Below are positions 22,427 to 32,393 of a DNA stretch of 64,000 nt, piece after piece. Position numbers and translations under genes: made by a program. The notes under the pieces were generated by a model. That model was not told where the DNA came from and searched no databases. It saw only the letters and a program-made list of their open reading frames with translations. How positions within the stretch are numbered: the stretch's first letter is position 1; each line of letters starts with the position of its first letter. Origin of the DNA: Cephalotus follicularis (Eukaryota; Streptophyta; Magnoliopsida; Oxalidales; Cephalotaceae); assembly GCA_001972305.1 (NCBI GenBank), contig BDDD01000879.1, positions 69,262 to 133,261 of the forward strand, read 5' to 3'.

Positions 22427-22954
22427 CTACTGAGCAGTCAAAATACGCTCGAGGAGTTCCGGTTGTGCTTTCATACTTGCAACAATCACTCCTCTGGAAA
22501 CCATGAACGGGTTCCATCTCTGAAATTCCTCCAATAGCTTCCACTGTGAAACCATAGCTTCAGCAATCATCGCCTTGCGACTCAGCGCATCAGCCACTAC
22601 ATTTGCCTTTCCTGGGTGGTATTGAATATTGCAGTTATAGTCATTGAAGAATTCCACCCATCGCCTTTGTCTCATGTTCAACTCCTTCTGGGAAAACAAA
22701 TACTTTAAGCTCTTGTGGTCAGTAAAGATTTCGAATTGAGCACCATAGAGGTAGTGCCTCCATTTTTGCAAAGCAAACACTATGGCTGCCAACTCAAGAT
22801 CGTGTACGGGATAGTTTTCCTCATACGGTTTCAAGGCATTTTCGTGAATAGGCGGGGCATCGTTCACCTCATCAGCTCTACGCCTTCCACGTCTGCCTCT
22901 TCTTCGATCCATTATGTTTCCTATATGGAATGACAAAAATTCATTAGGAAACAT
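22427..22954 (-). pseudogene. V: gag N-terminus fused in frame to RNase H
   Basis: 175 codons. The natural start is probably the second Met, opening [20 protein letters not shown], a basic gag-like N-terminus directly downstream of the primer site and leader. After about 30 residues it passes without frame change into [19 protein letters not shown], the RNase H domain ([34 protein letters not shown]). Capsid, zinc knuckle, protease and RT are missing. This is an internal deletion that happens to keep the frame. A single TAG (about 22424) follows, then the integrase frame. The product would be a gag-leader/RNase H/integrase polyprotein if that stop were bypassed. Confidence 0.75.
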
Positions 22955-23010
22955 TTCACTTAATTTTAATTTCCGAGAAACTTATCCCAGCTTAGCATAT
23001 ATGGAATATG

Positions 23011-23021
23011 CTCTGATACCA
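23011..23021 (-). promoter_or_regulatory. V primer-binding site
   Basis: CTCTGATACCA on the plus strand is TGGTATCAGAG on the minus strand, complementary to the 3' end of initiator Met tRNA. It sits 4 bases inside the shrunken LTR boundary (23026). Confidence 0.85.
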
Positions 23022-23025
23022 TGCT

Positions 23026-23314
23026 TGTCACACCCCGTTATTTACATTCACATATAATGGACCAGCATATGCGGTGATATCAGAAATAAGCAATATATTA
23101 ATATTCCAGCACAATTCATAAATTTGCGGAAGCATTCGATAAGCCGGAATTATAAAAGCCGTCCGCACGCATCCCATACTACGTGCGGTAAAACAACAGT
23201 TATCCTTAAACAAAAGGAAATACATCACTACGGGGTATGAACCGTTCAATACGTTATGTATATTTTATTTTAAAATTGGATCAATATACATTAATTGAAG
23301 TTGCGGTTATTACA
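23026..23314 (-). repeat. V middle/5' LTR reduced to 289 bp
   Basis: Its outer 225 bases match 18126-18351 at about 98% and its last 58 match 20929-20986. The 2.57 kb between are missing (junction at about 23256, ACGTTA|TGTATA, with almost no microhomology). Both termini (TGTAAT.. and ..TGACA) are kept. Confidence 0.85.
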
Positions 23315-23712
23315 TTCCCCCCTCCTTCAAGAAAATTCGTCCTCGAATTTAGCCCTTCATTACATTTCAAATAAGTGGGGAAATGTCTCCCTCATTTCGT
23401 CCTCACGCTCCCACGTAGCTTCCTCAGTTCCGTGAAAACTCCACAACACTTTGACCATAGGGATGGTCTTGTTCCTCAGAACTTTATCCATTCGATCCAC
23501 AATTCTTGTCGGCCTCTCTTCATATGTCGATCTCGGACTAATGAATCCAGGGTCGTAGCTCAAAATGTGAGATGGGTCGGGTACGTATTTCCGCAACATG
23601 GAAACATGAAATATGTTATGCACGTCCGACAAGCTAGGCGGTAGTGCAATCTGATATGCTACCTCCCCCACTCTCTCCAGTATCTCATAAGGTCCAATAT
23701 ACCTTGGAGCTA
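23315..23712 (-). pseudogene. V second integrase 3' fragment
   Basis: A near-identical duplicate of 20987-21384, including the polypurine tract and the last 103 codons of integrase (SLSDVHNIFHVSMLRKY... EEATWERED). It breaks off at GGAGCTA (23712), where H1 LTR sequence resumes. Differences from the other copy are a few single bases, so the duplication is recent relative to the other decay. Confidence 0.85.
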
Positions 23713-23971
23713 CCTCCCCTTCTCTGGTCTTGATATATAATAATGATAATTGGACAGAAAATGGGATTATGCATATATATGAAATGTTTTAAGTTCATCT
23801 CTCACCTTACGTAATCACTATCAACATATCTTACTTGAATTCAGTGTTGTGTTATCATTTTAAATGCCATACAGTGTCATTTTAAGTGTTGGTAGACTTC
23901 TAGTATTGATTAATCCGAGTTTTGGCAGCAAGATTGCACAAAACTGTCATAGTTTGCTGTTCTGTCACTCA

Positions 23972-24183
23972 GAACAGTCGGCTGTCTATAAGACCAGTCG
24001 ACTCTTTCGCTTATGTAGTCGGCTGTCTTATGAATACAGTCGACTATTTTGTGTTGTGCAGCCGACTGGACCCCTGTCACAGTCGACTGCCTGCAGTTCT
24101 AGTTGTGTAGTCGCCTGGGCCTATTGCATAGTCGACTGCCACCCTTTGGACAGTCGACTGGAGTCCTATATCAGTCGGCTGGA
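23972..24183. repeat. Ten-unit phased CAGTCGACTG array in H1 5' LTR
   Basis: Cores at 23975, 23995, 24016, 24037, 24058, 24080, 24108, 24129, 24151 and 24172. Steps are 20, 21, 21, 21, 22, 28, 21, 22, 21. Variants are GTCGAC, GTCGGC, GCCGAC and GTCGCC. The intervening 10-12 bases are different in every unit. This is the cleanest array in the window. Confidence 0.9.
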
Positions 24184-24764
24184 TTGTTCTGTAAATTTCT
24201 GTTTTCATATTCTCTTATCCGTTTGTTCTTCCGTTGAGTCCGGATTTGTTTTAAACATCTTTATGATTCTGATTCATGCCTAAAATGATTTTTACACCCT
24301 TATATGAATTTTGTCATATTGTATAGATTATTGTGCTACGTGGGGATATTAGAATTATCAGTTATTCATAAGTTAAATCGGTAATCGCATAAGGTACGGA
24401 TAATTCTCTTCTTGGACATCTGATTTATTCAAAATAAATCTAGTTTTATGAATATGTCTCCTCCGGTTTATGACTCTGTTATGTTTTGGATTTTCAAGAT
24501 AAAGTCACTTGATAGTTTATGAGTTAAATATTTCTGACTTTAAAATTCAGCTATGTTATGTTTACGATGTGTTATGAAATCACATCTTTATTGGGAAATT
24601 AAATGCGTTGATTCTCCGTTTATGAAAGCATGTGTTTATATCGTTTGATAACGATTTATAAATATGTTTTAGAAAACCGTTTCTTATGTGTTTTAAATTG
24701 ATTATGATAAAATAAATGTTTTGAAATGGTGAAGTACTGAGCTTTTTGTACCCACTTATGGGGC

Positions 24765-24998
24765 GTACCATAGGCATCTCGTAGGCCTGGCACATGGACA
24801 TGACACTTTTAGTTACGGTGTGATTAGTTTATGGCGTCTCTTTGTGAAATCCTTGGATATGATTTGTGATAGAGGTGTATGGATCGGTCATAGTTAGATG
24901 TTATGTTATATGTTATGATATGGGAATTGTTTGTGTAGTGCCGTACACTTCAATTCTGTTGGCAATATGGATGTCGCGAATCCCTTGCTATATGTGTT
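24765..24998 (+). promoter_or_regulatory. Hairpin block shared by H1, M2 and N3 LTRs (H1 copy)
   Basis: CTTATGG/CCATAGG forms a stem with one U-G pair. It is followed by TAGGCCTGGCACATGGACATGAC and the ACAC...GTGT segment before TGATTAG. About 90 bp later GTGTA-GTGCCG-TACAC (24936-24951) forms a second stem. The same order occurs in the N3 and M2 LTRs. Function unknown. Confidence 0.6.
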
Positions 24999-25570
24999 TC
25001 TGGTATGTGATATGTTGCTCAGTTATGGAACCTATGTTTTGGGAAGGTATGCTTTATGTTTTCAAAGCTATGAATTAGTTTGTATGTTTTGCCGTAGGCA
25101 TTCACAACGAATATTTTAAACTGTTTATTTGTCTAAGATTTCTGTTTGAAGGACTTTTGAAATCTTAACGCTTTAAATTATCGTTTACTGTTTTTACATT
25201 CTATATTCGTACTGAGGTTTGCTCAACCGTGTTTTTGTTCCCATGTGGCAGGTTATCAGGAGCAATGGGGCAATGTGTGACGAGAGTGACTCCCTTATGT
25301 CTGGGGATCATCTAGGAGGCTATCCCACCGTGTTTATGCTATCGTATGGTTGTAGTAGGGCCTGTTTTTATGAGCAATATGTTAATTTCAGTTTTTGACT
25401 TTTGGGATTTGGATAATATTCCAGACTTTGATTAGTTTCAGTAAGTTATCAGTTATGTTTTAGACCATCACGTTTTTAATAAAGCTGAGCCTTTTTATTA
25501 TGTTATGTTATGTTAAGTTTCTATATTATGACCTGTAAGGGCTCCCACAGCTCGGGGGTGTTACAAATTA

Positions 25571-25581
25571 TGGTATCAGAG
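25571..25581 (+). promoter_or_regulatory. H1 primer-binding site
   Basis: TGGTATCAGAG, complementary to initiator Met tRNA, 5 bases after the LTR end at 25565. Confidence 0.9.
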
Positions 25582-25737
25582 AAATAGGTTTCTTTCCTTA
25601 GAAGACCTAACTAGGTTTGACCTGTGAGATTTGGTAGACTTGGGTTAGGGCTATTACGCTATGGTCATTCTGATATGTTTTCTGTTTTTATTTTTATGTT
25701 CTGGATTGACATCTCGTGATTCGGTTTCTTTTCGTAG

Positions 25738-27207
25738 ATGGTACGTACAAGAAACACTCCTCAGAGAACTGCACCAGCTGGGGCTTGGGATGAAGTCATA
25801 AATGAGCCTTCTGTGGAGGAGTTGGTACGTCAGGCAGTTTCGTATGAGGTAAATCGTGTTATGCATCAACAGAATTGGGAACAAGTTGCTGAGGAGAATG
25901 CTTCGGCAGATGTTCTGGTGGGTATGGAAACTGGGGATAGGCTTGACATTCCTGCCTATGTTTGGCTTGAGCGGTTTCAGAAGTAGAGGCCGCAGACTTT
26001 CAGTTCAGCTCTAACACCAGTGGAAGCTGAACACTGGATAGCGCACATGGAAAATATTTTTGATGTGCTGGGATGTGATGATCAACAAAAGGTAAGATTG
26101 GCTGCTTACAAACTCGAAGGAGATGCTCAAAAGTGGTGGAAGACCTTGAAATTGGTAAAGGGTGGAAATTATGTTGATGCTCTGATATGGTCTGAGTTCC
26201 GGGAAGTCTTCTATCAGCAGTATTTCCCCACTGCTGATAAGGAGGCTTATGCGAGGGAGTTCGTTAACACTAGGCAGAAGGATGGAGAAACAGTTTCGGA
26301 GTTCTTGGCCCGTTTCACTAAACTGGCTAGGTTTGCTGAATCCGCAGCGGGGTCAGCATCGGAACAAGCTGAGAAATTTAAATGGAAGCTTCCCTACCAG
26401 TTTAGAGGAAAGTTGATAAACTCCAAGTTTACTGATGTAGCTGAAGTTGCAAATACAGTGAAAATCATTGAATTGGAGAGATTGGAATTCCAGACAGCAC
26501 GTCAAGAGGGGGACAAGAAACGAAACAGAAATGATCAAGATGCTGGACATCATAATAAGGGTCAAGGCGGTTCATGGAATAGGGGAAGAAGTGGTAAACA
26601 ACATAAGAAAGATCATAAGCAGAATAAAGATGGTGGTCAACAACATCAGCAAGGAAATGATCAGAGAAATGCACAGGGAGCTGGTGGTGGGGGTAACCCC
26701 AATGTTCAAATTGCTCGATGTGATACTTGTGGTAGGTATCATCCAGTTGGAATCTGTTATAAAGCCAGTGGGGCCTGCTTTGTGTGTGGACAGATGGGTC
26801 ACTTTGTGAAGGATTGTCCGAATCCTCGGGCAAAGGAGAGGAAAGGTAATGGTGCTGATGCTGGGCAACGTAATGTGGGCGGCAGAGTCTTCGCCATAAC
26901 TACTCATCAGGCAGCTAATGCTCCAGGTACGGTTTTAGGATTTATTTCTGTTATTAACCGTAGATCTTATGTGTTATATGATACTGGATCGACGCACTCG
27001 GTTGTAGCGAGATCTTTTGTTCGGCATCTTGGAATGCCTTCACAGTTGTTTGATCCAGCTTTGGTTCTTTCTACCCCTATGGGGACATGTATTGTGATAT
27101 CTAAGTGTTTTTGTGTTTGCCCTATTGTTTTCGATTATCGAATTCATGATGCGGATCTTTTTCCTATTGATATGTGTGATTTCGACATGATTTTAGGTTT
27201 GGACTAG
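25738..27207 (+). pseudogene. H1 gag and protease
   Basis: Starts MVRTRNTPQR 157 bp after the primer site. A TAG at 25984-25986 stops it (Q-type codon context); the same frame then runs from about 25987 to 27207. Visible: capsid (EAEHWIAHMENIFDVLGC, KLEGDAQKWWKTL, FYQQYFP, VSEFLARFTKLARFA), a Gln/Asn/Gly-rich linker, CDTCGRYHPVGIC, the zinc knuckle CFVCGQMGHFVKDCP (about 26780-26820), then the aspartic protease site YDTGSTHSVVA (Asp at 26980). It ends at TAG 27205-27207 after FDMILGLD, where the family has Trp. The product would be the capsid/nucleocapsid and the maturation protease of the element. Confidence 0.9.
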
Positions 27208-28217
27208 TTGGATCGCCATCGGGCTATGATTGATTGTCACGCTCGGAGGATTTTGTTTGGAGATGTGGATCAACCTCATTTTATTTATCAGGGTTCATGG
27301 CTTATGAAAAATGTTAAGATTATATCTATTATGAAAGCTCAGAAGTTAGTAGCTAAAGGCGCTGAGGGATTCTTAGCTGTTGTGAAAGATATCTCTAAGG
27401 ATGAACCTCGCCTTGAGGATTATCCTGTGATTAGAGAGTTTTCAGATGTGTTTTCGGAGGAGTTACTGGGGTTGCCACCAGAACGGGAAGTTGAGTTTAC
27501 CATTGAGCTCATTCCTGGGGTGACACCTATATCTAAAGCACCTTATAGGATGGCACCACTTGAGTTGCAAGAGCTGAAGGAGCAGTAGCAAGATTTGTTA
27601 GATCGGGGTTTTATCCGGCCGAGTGTTTCGCCGTGGGGAGCTCTGGTTTTTTTGTGAAGAAGAGAGACGATCTATGAGAGTGTGCATAGACTACAAAGAA
27701 TTGAATCGGATCACTGTTCGAAATAAATACCCTTTGCCTTGGATTGACGGCCTATTTGATCAACTCCAAGGTGCACGGTATTTTTCTAAGATTGATTTGA
27801 GGTCAGGATATCATCAGTTGCGGGTAAAAGATGAAGATGTACCTAAGACTGCTTTTGATACACGGTATGGGCATTATGAGTTTCCGGTGATGCCGTTCGG
27901 ACTTACGAATGCAGCGGTAGTCTTCATGGATTTGATGAATCGGGTATTTCATGAGTTTTTGGATCAGTTTGTGATTGTGTTCATCAATGATATTCTTGTG
28001 TACTCGAAGTCACAGGAGGAACATGAAAATCAACTTCGTATAGTGCTGGGAATTCTGATGAAGAATCGCCTATACGCAAGGTTTTCGAAATGTGAGTTCT
28101 GGTTGGAACAGGTGACGTTTTTGGGTCATGAGGTTACAGCTGAAGGTATTAGTGTAGATCTTGCTAAGGTTGAGGCTATTACCAAATTGCCGAGACCAAC
28201 CACATTGACTGAGGTAA
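27208..28217 (+). pseudogene. H1 reverse transcriptase, N-terminal two-thirds
   Basis: Continues directly from protease (DRHRAMIDC...), through the pre-RT stretch DVFSEELLGLPPEREVEF, a TAG at 27586, then RT. Two small indels near 27645 and 27669 shift the frame out and back (SPWGAL is followed by the [25 protein letters not shown] frame). [15 protein letters not shown] and MPFGLTNA are present. The catalytic box reads FINDILVYS; the family has F-[IV]-D-D, so the first catalytic Asp is Asn (codon 27986-27988). It is cut at LTEV by M2 insertion and resumes at 61013. Confidence 0.9.
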
Positions 28218-30542
28218 TGTAACACCCCCGAATGGCGGTAGTCGTTACGGTTTCCTAATCCAAAACATAACTTAGCATGTATCCATATTTAACGATATAT
28301 CAAAGTTCGCCTTTATTCGTTTATCAAAATATAACCTTAACTTTAATCGAAACACGTGGTGGTCTAAACATAACATTTCACAATCTAAAAACATAGTCTG
28401 GAACTAAAATCATAATCTAAAAGCTGAAACATAAACCAAAATCGTAAAATTATCCAATTTAAAGATTTCAAAACAAAAACTTATCCGATTCCATAATCTC
28501 ATCATAAAGATCCAAAACATATAACAGAGACTTATCCGATTCCGAAATCTCATCATAGAGATCCAAAGTACATACACATATACATAAGTACAAGGGGTTT
28601 GCAAGGCCCACATGCTCCGACGGAAAGACGTGTACGGCACTACACAATCAATCCCCAAAATCTGAATCCTTAACATATCCTAGGATCGACCCATACGCCT
28701 CTACATAACGGATCTATAAATCCACCTAAAGAGATTTATTTATAACATAGAGAGACGCCATAGTCTAATCACACCGCTACGGAAGTGTCATGTCCCCGTG
28801 CCAGGCCTATGACAAGCCTATGGTACTCCCCATAGGTGGGATATATCTCTGTATATCCTTATCCAAAGTTAACACACTTCCTAATGTGAAAGTCATGTTC
28901 GTTTAATATACTTCGATAGTAGAAATCATGTTCATTATAAAAAATCATTATACTTTCATAAACGGAAAATCATCTTATTTATTTTCAAAATAAAGAGACG
29001 ATTGCATAACATTTCGTAAACATTTCAGAATCGAATTATAAGGCCAGAAAATATTCATTTTCAGAAAAAAATCATACCGACTTTATTTCTAAACATATCA
29101 AAATTCAGAGCACAACGGAGTTCAGAAAATCGAATGAATCATATTCATAAAACAAAACTAAATTCATTTCAGTAAAACCAAAGGAGTAAGCCAAGAACGA
29201 AGAATCCGTACATTATTCATAAAGTAAAACTCTCTTTTTGCTATAATAAAACCAATAGGAGGGTATCAAGGAACGAAACATCCGTACCTCATGCAAACAC
29301 CAAAATAACCTCAAGAATATATATATCGATAATTCTCTAGACCGCTCCTCGGTTGTTGCAAATATCTAACATAAACAAAATCATTTTCATAAGGACTTGA
29401 TATAAAATCAGACCTCAACTCGTGGGTCACTGTACACTGTTCATGATCATATAAGACAATGATAGGTTTTATAAGTTTAATTTACAAAAACCTCATCTAA
29501 ACATAATTTCGAATTCACTAAGGTAAGTCCAAGTTGTCCAATTCATCCAATTTTGAATCATAATACTAGTTCAACTCATAATATCGTAAAACGATTACAG
29601 AAATATATGATTCAACAGAAAACAAAATTTAATGGAGCAGAGTTCAAAGTTTGCCAAAAGCAGATGGAACGGAGCACAGAACCAGAATCACGCCGCGGAA
29701 TTGGAACGGGTCACACCTACGCAAAGAGCGAAGTCAAAAAATTGTCCGAACGAGTCATTGGAGACTGTCGTGCGTGGGCTCACACGCCGCCGCTGGTCAG
29801 CGCGTGTCTGTCACGCGCTGTCGGCCAGTAGCAGTGAGGGTCCGATCTGGAGCGCTTGAGGCCGGGGATCAAATATCCATGGCGCGTTTGCTACGGCTCC
29901 GCCTCATCTGGCCGAAACGAATGCTTTTAACCGCGATTGACTTTGCCGCTGATCTGCGTTGCCGGCATCGCCAAGGATCGGGGCTAGTCGGGTTCGATTC
30001 ATCTCGATGCCAGGATGCCGAATATGTGATTGCCTTATCGTGACGATCACCGGAGATGGAGCTATGGCGTTCGACAGTGGCGGGGAGAGAAGACGTTCGC
30101 GCGTGCAAAGGAGGCCGTTGCCGGTGATGAGATGGGGTCCGATGCACTCAGGAGATCATAGGGGTTCGACCAGTCCCTTCGCCGGCGTCATATAGGTACC
30201 GACGCTGACGGCAGAGGCTGAGTATGAGAGAGAGAGGGAGAGAGGGTGGCGGGGAGAGAGAGAAAGTGGGAGAGAAAACAAAATTAAATATAAAATTAGG
30301 GTTTTTGATTTTTAAAAATGCTGAAAATGGTTTTAACACTTGAATAAAAAAGCTAAAATTGTTTTATTTATTCGTAGACTTGATATCAAAACTCATTAGG
30401 CTAAGGCTAAAACCCACTTAGTCCAACCAAGAGCAAAACAGACCGAAAATGGGCAGTCCACATACCGAAAAAAAAATATCGACAGCCAACACGAAAAAAA
30501 TTAAAAAGGTCCAAAAATTTTATACAGAAAAAGGGATATTAA
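28218..30542 (-). repeat. M2 3' LTR
   Basis: About 2.3 kb. It lacks about 510 bp that the other LTR has (after 28446, compared with 32626-33137). The hairpin block lies at 28751-28838 and the GTGTA/TACAC hairpin near 28635. 29690-30200 is GC-rich with open frames on both strands. A polypurine tract (AAGGGGGTGGAGA in element sense, 30543-30556) adjoins its start, where TGTAATAT has become TTAATAT. Confidence 0.85.
28751..28838 (-). promoter_or_regulatory. Hairpin block, M2 3' LTR copy
   Basis: In element sense: CCTATGG-GGAGTA-CCATAGG (perfect 7-bp stem), then GTCAT...ATGAC (5-bp stem around AGGCCTGGCACGGGGAC), then CACTTCCG...CGGTGTG. All three stems are perfect or nearly so in this copy. Confidence 0.6.
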
Positions 30543-31734
30543 TCTCCACCCCCTTAAAAAAGATTTTGTCCCGAAATCTAAAACGACTACTAACCTAAAT
30601 CAAACAGATTATCCCAACAGAACTCACCATATCATATCAGCGGAATCCTCAAACCATATGTAAAAGCAGTATGGATAACCATTAAAAACCATACTTTTAG
30701 GATTTCTTGAAAATCAGGCATGATGTATTCGTTAATCAGACTCCATGCCACCTTATAAACCATAATTTATATGTTTGGAGATCAACTCTCATATCTCATC
30801 ACAATCTATATGTTGGGGCTCAGCCCACACCAGACTACATCACAGCTAAATCAAATATATCATTTACATGCGAAGGACAGTCCTTTCAATACTCTCAAAG
30901 ATAGGCTTAATCATATCCAATAATATCATAAGCATGCAAAAGATAATCATGTCAATGGAATACTCAATTGAGTACATTCTAACTCTTATAATATCCCAAA
31001 AATTGGGCATGTAGTATTTGTTTATTGGACATATGCCCCCTGTAAAGAAAACACAATTTATATCCACACTCCCGAAGGAGGAACAATCAGTTATAAATGG
31101 GCTCAGCCCTCAGTAACCCACAACTCAAATCAAAATCACATCATTCTAATCTCAAGTGTAAAGTCATGCATACTCAATACGTCAACACACATCTCATAAG
31201 CACTGCCACATGTCAGCAGGTCGATAACTGAATAAACATCTCTTATGTTATCTCTTATACATAACAAGTCTCATTAATCTATACAGGTTAGTTTATAAAC
31301 AAAATGCTCTCTTTACAACTCAAATAAACAAATCCATATCCATTATTATAAGCAATAAATGTGTACAAAGGTGTAATAAATATATATATATATATAATAT
31401 CGATCATGTGAGATGCATACCTAGCATAAAAGATGTGAACAATGTCATCACATATCCATATAAGCCATAATACAATCTATCATCAGTGACTCCACCATAT
31501 ACCATCATCCAAAGCCTTTCGTCCCATATCAATCCATGATCGTGCTATATCCATTACATTTCATATCCGTTTATGATTTATAGTCATTTAGCACTCGACT
31601 AGGAATCTAGAGGTAAACTTCATATGTAATTGACATCGAGTGGTTGACTAAATACATATACTATCCCATATCAGCATATATAAATAGTTAACTGTCCTAT
31701 CAGTTCATTCACAATCTATTTTGAGCATTCATGC

Positions 31735-31955
31735 AATGCCCATCCATTCGATAACAATCCATCTGATCATTAACCATTCAATAACGACCCATTCGATCAC
31801 TATCTGATCAATAACGATCCATTCGATCACTGTCCGTTCGATAACGGGTCACAGATCACTATCCGTTCAATAATGGCCCTTACGATCACTATATGTTCAA
31901 TAACGGTCCTTTACAATACGGTGCGATCAATAACGATACACTAGCTATCCATACA
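31735..31955 (-). repeat. 30-bp minisatellite in M2 interior
   Basis: About seven diverged units with consensus-like words ATCAATAACGATCC, CATTCGATCACTAT and CCGTTCAATAACGG, period 29-30 bp. It lies in the 5' half of the interior. Confidence 0.75.
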
Positions 31956-32377
31956 TTATCCATTCACAATGACCATTCAAATTCTATCTCGATCAACCAC
32001 TATTCGATACGAAAGCTATTCAGACAACACTTATGCCTTTCGGCCCATTCGATCGATCGCTTAGCCATTACGGATCATTCGGTCGGTCTTTTAATCACTA
32101 TACAGTTCATAGCCATCACTAACTCATCCAAAGTTAGCTCATTCCATGCATCCTCTTGTGCAACAGCTGACTCAGCTTCCTAATTAACATTCCTTAGTCG
32201 TCTAACTCTGCGTGTCATCAATGAAACAAAACTGAGAAGAGGCAAAACAAAGAGAGACATAAAACTAGAATAGAAAGAACATACCGAAACGACTATCAAG
32301 AAGTAGCCGTAACCCAAATGTCTACCCATCTCACTGGTCAATCCTAGATAGGTCTTCTAAGGAAAGAAAAACCTATT

Positions 32378-32388
32378 CTCTGATACCA
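32378..32388 (-). promoter_or_regulatory. M2 primer-binding site
   Basis: CTCTGATACCA (plus strand) equals TGGTATCAGAG in element sense, 5 bases from the LTR boundary at 32394. Confidence 0.88.
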
Positions 32389-32393
32389 TAATC

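Larger units (their letters stand above)
18126..23712 (-). mobile_element. V: rearranged minus-strand chromovirus with a shared-LTR tandem structure
   Basis: In element order (right to left): an integrase 3' fragment (23712-23315), a shrunken LTR (23314-23026), primer site, a gag-start/RNase H fusion (22954-22427), integrase (22414-21032), polypurine tract, full LTR (20986-18126). The integrase fragment at the outer end is followed by its own polypurine tract and LTR. The middle LTR therefore serves both an upstream and a downstream copy, as after unequal recombination of a tandem. The right end is truncated inside integrase (near 23712), so no target duplication is expected or seen. Confidence 0.8.
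17679..25565 (+). repeat. H1 5' LTR, interrupted by element V
   Basis: Sequence of the LTR itself: 17679-18125 and 23713-25565, about 2.3 kb. It opens TGTAATACCCTG and ends GCTCGGGGGTGTTACA. CT-rich 17940-18060 precedes the V insertion. 23972-24183 is a phased palindrome array, 24765-24998 a hairpin block shared with M2 and N3, and about 25217-25252 the ACTGAGGTTTGCTC...GGCAGGTTATC segment. Its first 170 bp match the 3' LTR (63161 on) only loosely, roughly 70-75% by eye. Confidence 0.8.
30543..32393 (-). other. M2 interior: non-coding
   Basis: About 1.85 kb between polypurine tract and primer site. No frame longer than about 100 codons and none resembling gag or pol. It carries a 30-bp minisatellite at 31735-31955. 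The stretch beside the primer site (32290-32377) is similar to the H1 and N3 leaders (TTTCCTTAGAAGACCTA in element sense), so the 5' leader is kept while everything coding is gone, as expected for a packaged but non-autonomous derivative. Confidence 0.7.

Noticed and set aside
25571..25581. TGGTATCAGAG sites as parts of tRNA genes
   Set aside because: Only the primer-complementary 11-13 bases are present, directly inside LTR ends. No cloverleaf can be formed.
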